NCBI GenBank assembly: GCA_016793585.1
Contig: JAEUJR010000864.1
Coordinates: forward strand, 1 to 17,434
Direction of reading: 5' to 3'
Length of the DNA: 17,434 nucleotides
DNA from: Archangium sp.
GTDB lineage: Bacteria > Myxococcota > Myxococcia > Myxococcales > Myxococcaceae
Under the pieces are notes generated by a model. It was not told the origin of the DNA and made no database searches. It worked only from the letters and a program-made list of their open reading frames with translations. The translations under genes were made by a program, and so were the position numbers. Shown piece by piece: positions 7,372-15,000 of this stretch (position 1 is its first letter; every line of letters starts with the position of its first letter).

Positions 7372-7898
7372 CACGGCAGCTCCTTGTCAGGCAGAACGCC
7401 CTGCGCTCTCAACGCCTTCACCGCGCGCTGCACGTGCACCCGCACGGTGCCGCGGTTCATCGCCATGGCCTCGGCCACCTCGTCGAGCGAGAGCCCCTCG
7501 AGGTAGCGCAACGAGAACGCGGTGCTCTGCTTCGGCGACAGGCCCTCGAGGGCCGCGGCCAGCTTCGCTCGGTGCTCGTTGCGTTCGGCGTCGTCGTCGA
7601 CCGGCTCGACGACCTCGGGCTCGACGAGGAGCAGCTTCGAGAACGCGCTCCACAACCGCCGGCGGCGCAGGTGGCTCATGGCGCGGTGCACGACGATGCG
7701 TCGCAGCCAGCCCGGCGCCGCCGCTGCGTCTTTCAGGGTCGCCCGCTGCGACCACGCCTGCGTCATCGCCGCCTGGAACACGTCCTTCGCCTCTTCTGCG
7801 TCCCACACGAGCCGGCGAGCCAGGGCCTCGAGCCCGCGCCGCTGCGCAGACACGAGGGCTTCGAAGTCGAGAGCGACCTCAGGCACGGGCGGCATCAT
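7371..7898 (-). CDS. ECF-family RNA polymerase sigma factor (first pair)
   Basis: The 175-residue product has the two domains of an extracytoplasmic-function sigma factor. Region 2 contains DAEEAKDVFQAAMTQAW and the promoter-melting part GWLRRIVVHRAMSHLRR. Region 4 is a helix-turn-helix, with LSPKQSTAFSLRYLEGLSL followed by DEVAEAMAMNRGTVRVHVQRA. It lacks regions 1 and 3, as expected. It directs polymerase to its own small regulon, probably including this operon. ATG 7898 or the adjacent ATG 7895 is the likely start; GTG 7916 would add six residues and cannot be excluded. It is the first gene of a four-gene operon with an overlapping anti-sigma gene. Confidence 0.92.
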   Translation of the reverse strand: MMPPVPEVALDFEALVSAQRRGLEALARRLVWDAEEAKDVFQAAMTQAWSQRATLKDAAAAPGWLRRIVVHRAMSHLRRRRLWSAFSKLLLVEPEVVEPVDDDAERNEHRAKLAAALEGLSPKQSTAFSLRYLEGLSLDEVAEAMAMNRGTVRVHVQRAVKALRAQGVLPDKELP

Positions 7899-8169
7899 GG
7901 AAGACGCGCTGTCCACTCACCCGGGAAAGACGCAGCAGCCGGGGAGCCGGCATACACCCCGCCCATTCTCCAAGTCCGGAGCCCATGACGCTTGGCAGAG
8001 CCAGGCTGCGGGTCATGCCAGCTGCGAAAGCCCTGCTGGCTTCTTGAGGCACGAGCTGGCCTGGCAGAAGAATCTCAACGCGTGGCGCACGGCAGCAGAG
8101 GTCTGGCCGCCAGACGAGCACCAGCGCCAGACCGAACTGGAAGCGTTGTTGGGCTGAGCCTTCAGGCCG
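7899..8169. other. Intergenic region upstream of the first sigma factor, with a possible gene remnant
   Basis: These 271 bases lie between the sigma gene start and the end of the lipoprotein gene. They should contain the sigma operon promoter. A GCCGG/CCGGC hairpin with a four-base loop lies near 7938-7951, and TGACCC and other short motifs occur, but no ECF promoter could be assigned. From about 8014 to 8157 the plus strand has an open frame ending at TGA 8155. It encodes a plausible protein-like peptide (ELAWQKNLNAWRTAAEVW, then PPDEHQRQTELEALLG) with G/C-rich third positions. It has no ATG and only a TTG near 8047, so it looks like a degraded gene end or a very small gene. Confidence 0.35.
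8151..8168 (-). terminator. Possible weak hairpin terminator after the lipoprotein operon
   Basis: Two bases after the lipoprotein stop codon (TAG, 8172-8170) the sequence forms a seven-base-pair stem with one mismatch and a four-base loop (on the plus strand GGGCTGA, GCCT, TCAGGCC). No run of T follows on the minus strand, so intrinsic termination is uncertain. It may instead act as a transcript-end stabiliser or be chance. Confidence 0.25.
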
Positions 8170-9120
8170 CTACTGACAGTCCGGCGTCGTGCAGGTGCAG
8201 GGCACGTCGACCGGCGTCACGGAACATCCACCGACTGGCGTGAGGCGAATGGCGGGCAGCGCGTTGAAGCCGGGCGTGAGCGTCACCATCAGGTTCGCCG
8301 CCTGGTAGTTCGTCTTGCCCACCGCGAGCGTCTGCGGGCCGCCTGGCGTGAGGTCGACGAGCTCGGCGAAGCCACGGCCCTCTTTCGTGCACGTCGCCCG
8401 ACCCTGAATCACCACGCGCGCGGTGAGCGCAGCGCCCGTGCAGTCGTCGACGACGTTGAGGCTGACGCGCGCGCGCTGCTGACACGTCATCGACACCGGC
8501 TCGCACCACAGGCCCGTCGCGCAGCCGCCGCACGGCAGCGGCGTGAGCTGCAGGTCGAGCCGGTTGGCGCCGGGGGTGATGGAGAGCCGAAACGTCTTTC
8601 GCTCGTAGCGCGCGAACACGGCCGACCCGTCGACGTCGCCCGACGGAAGCCCCTCGAGCGAGAAGCTGCCCGAGGCGTTGGTGGTGGCAGAGAGCAGCCC
8701 GACGTTCACCATCACGTCCTGCAGGGGCGCGCCCGTCACCGCGTCGGTCACCGAGCCGGCGAGGCGGCCACAGGCGTCACACCGCAGCGGCGTGAGCTCG
8801 ACGACGAGCCGGTTGGTGCCCTCGACGAGCGAGACCTTGAAGTCCTTTCGTTCATAGCCCTGCTTCACCGCCGTGCCGTCGAAGTCGCCGACGGCGAGGC
8901 TGTCGAGCGTGAAGGTGCCGTCGGCGTCGGAGGCGACCGAGGCCGAGGCGACGTTGATGGTGACCTGGGCGAGCGGCGCTCCGGTGGCGGCGTCAGAGGC
9001 GGTGCCGGTCAGACGAACCTTCGGCAACACCGACGGCAGGCCGAAGATCTGCTCCCGCGACAACGGCTCGAGCCCACACCCCGAGAGCAGCAGCACGAAG
9101 ACGAAGCGCTTCACCACCAT
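8170..9120 (-). CDS. Lipoprotein with tandem carboxypeptidase-regulatory-like domains
   Basis: The 316-residue product has a lipoprotein signal (lipobox LSGC, Cys15). Two tandem beta-sandwich units resembling CarboxypepD_reg domains follow (about residues 36-118 and 119-200). They are in register at exactly 83 residues: TGAPL at 46-50 and 129-133, and Cys-x2-Cys at 114-117 and 197-200. A more divergent third copy (about 216-299) ends in the same LTP then Cys pattern. The C-terminus is Cys-rich. Such domains are non-catalytic adhesion or interaction modules on extracellular proteins. The ATG at 9120 overlaps the last ten bases of the caspase gene, so the two are co-translated and the products may interact. 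It is the last gene of the sigma/caspase operon. Function beyond an envelope-anchored partner is unknown. Confidence 0.82.
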   Translation of the reverse strand: MVVKRFVFVLLLSGCGLEPLSREQIFGLPSVLPKVRLTGTASDAATGAPLAQVTINVASASVASDADGTFTLDSLAVGDFDGTAVKQGYERKDFKVSLVEGTNRLVVELTPLRCDACGRLAGSVTDAVTGAPLQDVMVNVGLLSATTNASGSFSLEGLPSGDVDGSAVFARYERKTFRLSITPGANRLDLQLTPLPCGGCATGLWCEPVSMTCQQRARVSLNVVDDCTGAALTARVVIQGRATCTKEGRGFAELVDLTPGGPQTLAVGKTNYQAANLMVTLTPGFNALPAIRLTPVGGCSVTPVDVPCTCTTPDCQ

Positions 9121-10778
9121 AGGGTTGCTCCCGCGGTCACCACTGGTTCAGCGAAGGGCACGCGCACGCCGTCGAGCTGCACCCACGTCGCCTCGAAGCG
9201 GCCCTCGAGCCACAGCGAGAGCCACGTGAACAGGTTGCCCTCGGCGAGCAGGCCGGCTCCGAGCGACGGAGCGAAGGGGTCGCCGCTCACGCGCGCGTTG
9301 GCGAGCCGCAGAATCGTCTTGAAGCCGGCGGCGCCGAACGGCGTCACGGCCAGGCGTTCATCGAAGAGCAGAAAGCGCCAGCCGCCACGCGCGTTGACGG
9401 CCACGCGGCGATAGAGCGCGTCGTTCGCCGATGAGCTGCGGAACGCTCCACGCAGCCCAACCATGAGGTGCCCGAAGTGGAGCCGAGCACCGACCTCGAC
9501 GCCGTGCTCGAGCCCCGGCAAGCCGAACGGCGTCGGCGACAACACGTACGACGCGTCGACGCCGAACGCGCGCACGCGGCTCGAGAGCACGTTGGGCCGG
9601 CCCGAGACGTACCCGGCATCGAGCGCGGCGACGACCTGCTGTGAGAACGGGCTCTGAAACGAGACCGGCTCCCAGTCGATTTCTCCACGTTCCCGCGTGC
9701 GCTTCGTCGCCGAGTCGATGAGCGCGCCCACCGTGCGCGACTCGCCCGAGACGAGCTCGACGTCGGCGGCGCTGCCCACCTCTCCATCGCGCCGCTGCAC
9801 CTGGTAGCGGCCCGAGGGGAGCGTCAGCGTCATCTTCCTGCCCGCGGGCTTGAACAGCTCGGCGAAGACGGGGAGCCCGCTCGGAGACGAGACACGCAGG
9901 CGGCCTTGCGTGCTCTCGGGCAGCACGAGCCGCGTCGTTCCACCCAGGCTGATGACGGGCGCGCGCAGGTCGCCACCGGGGGCTTCGAACCATGGCCGCT
10001 GCCCCGTGAGGCCTTCGGTGTTGAACGCGACGAAGGCGGCGAGCTCACCGAAGCGCACGACGTCGTCACCGTCGGCATCGGCCGCGCCAGCGAGCCCCGA
10101 CGCGAGCACGTGCGAGAAGAAGCCGCCCATGAGGTCGCTCGCTTCACCAGCCGGTTTGTCGCTCTGCGCGGCGGTGAGCACGCCGAACGAGGTCGAGGCC
10201 GCGCGCGCCTCGAGCGACGCAATCTCCTGCGAGAGGTCGGGCCCACCCCGCTCGGTGAACAGGCTCTGCGAGCGGCAGGCGTCGATGAACAGCTCGACGT
10301 GGTCGGCGCCCAGCTCCATCAGCGCCAGCTTGAGCTCCTTGCCGGTGATGCTCGCTTCGTCACCCGCTTCGGGCTCGAGCAGCAGCCGGCCGGTGAGCCC
10401 GTGGCCTGCGTAGAAGAAGAAGACCGTCGCGGGGCGCGTGCGGCGGGCGAGCTTCGACTTCAACTCCGCGAGCGCGCGGGAGAGCCCGGTTCGCGTCGGC
10501 GCGGCGTGCACGGGCATCGCCAGCCCCGCCGCCTCGAGCGTCGAGGTCGTCTGCGCGTCGGGCGTGGTGAGCACCGTCACGCCTCCTTCGACCGAGAGCG
10601 CCTCGAACCAGCGCGCCATGCGCAGCGCGTCGTCATCGGCGAAGCGCAGCGTCGGCAGACCGGGCGAGGTGCTGGTACGCGCGAGGCCGCCATTGTGCCC
10701 GACGACGACGGCGTACACGTCTCCTCCGCTCGCAGGAGCGACCGACAACACGAGCGAGAGCAGGAGGCTGGACGTCAT
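9111..10778 (-). CDS. Secreted caspase-like (C14) peptidase fused to an outer-membrane beta-barrel
   Basis: The 555-residue product begins with a signal peptide (residues 1-19). A caspase-fold domain follows (about 20-285): VYAVVVGHN, the catalytic histidine H126 in FFFYAGHG, and the catalytic cysteine C168 in LFIDACRSQ. Both members of the dyad are present. A loop D234-x-D236-x-D238 ending in E245 resembles an EF-hand calcium site. Next is a short beta-rich linker (about 290-350) and then about 185 residues of alternating strands (VEVGARLHFGHLMVGLRGAF, PSLGAGLLAEGNLF, TAGATLWW) that end in Trp. This fits an eight-stranded outer-membrane barrel. ATG 10778 is chosen because it starts the signal peptide and overlaps the anti-sigma stop as ATGA. 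Family assignment is secure, membrane anchoring is inferred, and the substrate is unknown. A short in-frame extension to 10907 is a shadow of the anti-sigma gene. Confidence 0.9.
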   Translation of the reverse strand: MTSSLLLSLVLSVAPASGGDVYAVVVGHNGGLARTSTSPGLPTLRFADDDALRMARWFEALSVEGGVTVLTTPDAQTTSTLEAAGLAMPVHAAPTRTGLSRALAELKSKLARRTRPATVFFFYAGHGLTGRLLLEPEAGDEASITGKELKLALMELGADHVELFIDACRSQSLFTERGGPDLSQEIASLEARAASTSFGVLTAAQSDKPAGEASDLMGGFFSHVLASGLAGAADADGDDVVRFGELAAFVAFNTEGLTGQRPWFEAPGGDLRAPVISLGGTTRLVLPESTQGRLRVSSPSGLPVFAELFKPAGRKMTLTLPSGRYQVQRRDGEVGSAADVELVSGESRTVGALIDSATKRTRERGEIDWEPVSFQSPFSQQVVAALDAGYVSGRPNVLSSRVRAFGVDASYVLSPTPFGLPGLEHGVEVGARLHFGHLMVGLRGAFRSSSANDALYRRVAVNARGGWRFLLFDERLAVTPFGAAGFKTILRLANARVSGDPFAPSLGAGLLAEGNLFTWLSLWLEGRFEATWVQLDGVRVPFAEPVVTAGATLWW

Positions 10779-11476
10779 GGCTGCACGGACAAGACCCCCG
10801 TCACCTGCGGCCTGGCAAGTGGCAGCTTCTTCGTCGACGGCGACAGCCCCTTCGCGGCGCGCAGCACCTCGTCGGGCGTCGAGTCGGAGACGGCGAACAT
10901 GCGCCACGTTCCCGCAGGCAGCGACTCGCTCGAGCCGGTGGGCAACACGCGCGCGCCAGCGTCGTTGAGAACGACGACCACGACCTGCGCCTTCGAGGTC
11001 ACCTGCAGCCAGTCGTTCGCCGAGAGCGAGGCTTCGCCCGACGCAGGCAGCTCGGCGACGAGGCGCACCGGAGCGTCGCCGGACTTCGGCTTCGCATAGA
11101 TGGAGATGGAGAAGGGCGCGGCGGGGGCTTCGGTGCCTCCGCGTTCGACGACGTCTGGCTCGTGTTTGAGGAAGGCGACGAAGGCGAGCGTCGCCGCGAG
11201 CGAGACGGGCATGGCGATGAGGGCCCAGCGTGGGGCCGAACGCGTGCGCGGCTTCGGCGCCACCATCGCCTCGAGGCGCGCCCGTTCACGCGCGAGCTCG
11301 GCGCCGGTGGGCTCCGCCGTTCCACCGGCGGCGCGCGCGGCCATCGTCAACGCGTCGTAGTGCGCCCGACACGCGTCGCAGGTCACGAGGTGCGCTCGGA
11401 GCGAGCGCTCCGCTTCGAGCGACAGCGCTCCTGCGACGGCGGCCTCGATGGCGCCACGATGGAAGAGCAGGCTCAC
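10775..11476 (-). CDS. Zinc-finger transmembrane anti-sigma factor with a DUF4384-like periplasmic domain
   Basis: The 233-residue product has a zf-HC2-type motif H29-x3-C33-x2-C36 (HLVTCDAC) and an acidic/basic linker. One transmembrane helix (about 84-103) follows, then a periplasmic domain of about 125 residues. That domain reads GDAPVRLVAELP, then LSANDWLQVTSKAQVVVVVL, then NDAGARVLPTG, a pattern like DUF4384 domains, which are often found next to caspase-fold proteins. It should sequester the ECF sigma factor of the preceding gene. GTG 11476 is chosen as start: it overlaps the sigma stop as GTGA and has AAGGAG eight bases upstream. GTG 11485 falls directly on that Shine-Dalgarno and is unlikely. 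Its stop overlaps the caspase start (ATGA). The role of the periplasmic domain as signal input is inferred. Confidence 0.83.
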   Translation of the reverse strand: MSLLFHRGAIEAAVAGALSLEAERSLRAHLVTCDACRAHYDALTMAARAAGGTAEPTGAELARERARLEAMVAPKPRTRSAPRWALIAMPVSLAATLAFVAFLKHEPDVVERGGTEAPAAPFSISIYAKPKSGDAPVRLVAELPASGEASLSANDWLQVTSKAQVVVVVLNDAGARVLPTGSSESLPAGTWRMFAVSDSTPDEVLRAAKGLSPSTKKLPLARPQVTGVLSVQP

Positions 11477-12045
11477 GACAGCCACTCCTTCGCCAGCGCG
11501 CGCAGCGTGTCACTGGCGGCCAGCCGCGCGACGAGCTTCTTCTTCAGGTACTTCGTCTGGCGCACCGTCACGCCCATCACGCCCGCGAGCTCTTCGTTGG
11601 TCAGGCCTTCGCCGAGGCCCTTCGTCAGCACCGTCTCTTCCTGCTTCGGGAGTGACTGGCGGAACGCGTCGACGGCCTGCTTGACGGTCGCGGACATGAA
11701 GCGCTCGTCGACCGAAGGGCCTTCGAGCCACAACGCGTCGTCGAGGTCGTCGATGGGCACCGAGGCGTCGGGGCGGCGGCCCTTCGCGCGCAGCAGCTCA
11801 CGGCAGCGGTTGGCCGTCACCGCGCGCAGCCACGGCCCGAGCGCGCCACGGTTCACGTCGTACGAAGACTGCATGCGGTGAACCATCAGCCACACCTCCT
11901 GCGCTGCCTCTTCCTGCTCGAACGGGGTGCGGAAGAAGCGCGCCACCCAGCGGCGCACGTTCCGGGCGTTCGTCGAATACACGTCGAGAAAGGCGGCGCT
12001 CTCGCCGCGGGCGAATCGAACCTGCAACGTCGTGTCGTCCGACAC
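11473..12045 (-). CDS. ECF-family RNA polymerase sigma factor (second pair)
   Basis: The 190-residue product shows region 2 (RNVRRWVARFFRTPFEQEEA, AQEVWLMVHRMQ, GPWLRAVTANRCRELLR) and region 4 (LPKQEETVLTKGLGEGLTNE, ELAGVMGVTVRQTKYLKKKL). GTG 12045 is preferred as start because the conserved N-terminus begins there (SDDTTLQVRFARGE). GTG 12105 would overlap the end of tamB and add residues without sigma-factor character. It lies 41 bases after the TamB-like gene in the same direction and overlaps its anti-sigma gene by four bases. It probably controls this operon and other envelope genes. It is only distantly similar to the sigma factor at 7371-7898. Confidence 0.9.
   Translation of the reverse strand: MSDDTTLQVRFARGESAAFLDVYSTNARNVRRWVARFFRTPFEQEEAAQEVWLMVHRMQSSYDVNRGALGPWLRAVTANRCRELLRAKGRRPDASVPIDDLDDALWLEGPSVDERFMSATVKQAVDAFRQSLPKQEETVLTKGLGEGLTNEELAGVMGVTVRQTKYLKKKLVARLAASDTLRALAKEWLS
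11485..11490 (-). promoter_or_regulatory. Ribosome binding site deciding the second anti-sigma start
   Basis: The minus strand reads AAGGAG, eight bases before GTG 11476. The same AAGGAG at the same spacing precedes the ATG of the first anti-sigma gene (7380-7385 to 7371). This supports both start choices and excludes GTG 11485, which abuts the site. Confidence 0.7.
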
Positions 12046-12086
12046 TGTCAGGGCTTTATGCCCGGCCTTTGAAAGGGGACAAACGC
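12046..12086 (-). promoter_or_regulatory. Gap between the TamB and sigma genes with two small inverted repeats
   Basis: This 41-base gap contains CCTTT-x-AAAGG (12066-12076) and GGGC-x5-GCCC (12051-12063) in tandem. On the minus strand the second loop reads ATAAA and could be part of a -10 element for the sigma operon. The repeats could be an operator, an attenuating structure or a weak tamB terminator. No T-run is present. The assignment is tentative. Confidence 0.3.
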
Positions 12087-15000
12087 TCAGAAGTCGCGGC
12101 TCCACACGATGTCGGCGCCGAACGCAGGCGCATCGACGCCACCGCTCGCCTGCAGCGACACGTCTTTCGACACCTGCAGCTCGAGCCGGCCCGTGTGCAC
12201 GCTCTCGCCGCGCGCCTTGTTCGCACCGGGTTGCCCGACGTAGCCGAGGTAGAGCGAGTCGCTCAGGTACTTGCCGACCTCGACACGGGTCGACTCGAGG
12301 CCCTCTGCGCCGGTCTCGATGCTGACGACGTCGACGATGTCGATGGGCAGGCGCTTGAGCAGCGCCGACTTCAGCTGATTCGCCGCCAGCGAGCCGATGA
12401 CCGACACCGCCTGCTCGGCCGTGATGGCACCCGACGACCGGCGCAGGTCCCGTCTTCCCGTCGCGAGCAGGGTGTAGATGTCTGACTCGCTCATCGACGG
12501 GTCCGAGCTCACCTTGAGCACCACGTCGGTGCCGCGGCCGACGACGTTCACCGTCACCTTCACCTTCTCGCGGTCGTTCGTGTGCAGCGCCGTCACGTTC
12601 ACGTACGGCTGCTTCGCAGGCCCCGCGAAGCGCACGGTGGAGTCGGAGCGTTCGCCGCCCGTGTTCGCGCGGTTCACCTTGAACTCGCGCCCGATGACGT
12701 CGATGCGGCCGCCGAGCACCTGCGCTTCTCCGAAGAGTTGCGTCTCGCCGGTGTACTCGACGCGGAAACCCTCGCTGAGCCCGAGCTCGAGGTTCAAGTC
12801 AGAGCTGCGTAGCCAGATGTTCCGGGGCGCATCGATGACCGCGCGCACCGTCATCGACGACGAGCCGGTCACCTGCTTCACCGCTTCGCCACGACGACGG
12901 CCCGCGATGGTGCGGCCGCCGCGCACGATGACGAGGTCTTTCGGGCGCTCGAGGTCTTGAATGTCTTTTCGTTTCACCTCGGGCAGCTCGACGTCGACGC
13001 GCGAGAGCGACACCTTCGGCAGCTCGATGGAGCTCTCGGACACCTCTGCGGCGAGCTCGTACTTCACGCTGAGAATCGCGAGCAGCTGGTCGTCGGTCAC
13101 GATGGGGAACCGCGTCGCCGTGCCGCTCGACTCGAAGGTCCAGATGCCGGTGGGCTGACGAACGGCCACCAACGGGTTCATCGCGAACCCGCCGCCACCC
13201 GCGCGCACCGACAACGTCTGCACCTCGACGCGCTCTCGCGAGACGACGGTCTCGAGGTCGATGTCGCGATAATCGCCGTAGCTCGCCAGGCCCAGCCGCC
13301 CCTTCTTCCACGCCACCTCACCGCCAATGTCGGGGTTGCCCGCGAGGCCCTTCACCTTGAAGTTCGAGAGCGTCAGCTGACCTCCGACGATGCGCACCAT
13401 CGGCGTCACACCCGAGAGGAACCCCAGGTCGAAGTCCTTCGAGCCCACCGAGAGGTCGAGCGGAATCGCGGCGAGCGCGAAGCCCTTGCGCAACGAGCCG
13501 ATGGAGAGGTCGACGCCCACGGTGCCCGTCGCGCGCAGCTCGCTGTTGCCCGAGGCCTTCAGCGTCAACCCGATGGACTGGCCCTTGCCCTGCGTGCGGC
13601 TCACCAGGCGCGCCTGCCCGAGGGGAACCTTGCCGAAGCTGAGCCCCTGCACGGTGCCGTCGATGGTGAGCTTCGGGTCGTCGAGCGTGCCCTTCATGTC
13701 GAGGTCGAGGCTCACCGCGCCCGTCGGCATCACCTCGTCGTCGCGTTTCGGCAACAGCCGGCTCAGCGGCAGCGGCATGACCGACAGCCGGCCGGTGACG
13801 TGCTCGGCTCCGAGCGCGTCGACGTGCTCCAGCTTCGCCAGCGTGGTGTCGACGAAGAGGTCGAGGTCGTAGAGCGGCTTGCCCATCATGCGGCCCTTGC
13901 CCGAGAGGCGCGTGACGGTGTCTCCGGCGGTGAGCACGAGCGTGCCGTCGAGGTCTTCGAGCGGCGCCGCGTTCACCCGCTCGAAGTCGAGCGTCACCTG
14001 GCCCTTCGGGTCGTCGAGGCTGCCCCCCACGTGCGCCTTCAGCGAGGCGCGGCCGGTGACGTCGTCGAAGCCCTTCACGCCCAGCGCCTTCACCTTCTCG
14101 AGCGCCAGCCCCGCGACCGTCGCGTCGAAGGTGAGCGGCGCCGTCTTCAGCGCCTCGAACGTCGGCAGCTCGCGGCGCAGCCCCGGCACGGTGAACGGCG
14201 TGGCGAGCGCGGCGGTGACGACGGCGCCGAGCGTGCTGGCCTCGAGCTTCGCCGTCAGCGCGCCGGCGTCGTTGGTCGCGAGGGTGAGCACCACCGGCTC
14301 GAGCACCAGGTTCTGCTGAAGCTCGCCAGTGCGCGTGAGCGTGAACCGGTCGGAGCCCACCGAGGCGGTGATGGCCGGGTCGTTCGCGGGGCCCTTCACC
14401 GAGAGGTGGCCGCTCAACGTGCCGGTCACGGGCCACGTCTCGGCGCGCCAGCTCTGAATCGCCTCGAGGCTGACGTCGCGCACGTCGGCGTCGACCTCGA
14501 GCGGGTCGCTCTGCTCGTCACGGAGCGCGAAGACGGGCACGTCGAAGCGGCCGTCGATGGCGCCGAGCGACGAGCCCACGGTCGCGGTGCCGGTCGCACG
14601 CCCATCGACGAAGCGCCCCTCGACGGTGCCCGAGAGCTGCGTCACGCCCTTCACCGCGCCGTCCTTCACGTTCAGCTTCGCCACCACGTTCGGCACCGGC
14701 AGCGCTCCGTCGAGCGAAGCATCGAGCGACACCACGCCCGCGAGCCCCAGCGTCGCCGGCACGAGGAACTTCGGCAACCGGCCCACGTCGACGTCGACGG
14801 CGTGCACGTCGGCCTTCACGGTCTTGCCCTTCAGCTGGCCTTGCAGGCGCAGCTCCTGGCGGCCCGCCGTGAGCGTGAGCGGCGCGATGGAGACGCTGGG
14901 CTGCCACTCCACGCGGGTCGGCTGACTGAGCGTCCACCGGTCGACGCCCGTGTCGAGCTGCAGCGACGAGACCGCGAGCCCCACCGAGTCGGCGTCGAGG

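Noticed and set aside
7371..12045. Recent segmental duplication of the sigma/anti-sigma pair
   Set aside because: The two pairs share gene order and general motifs but little sequence, and their downstream genes are unrelated.
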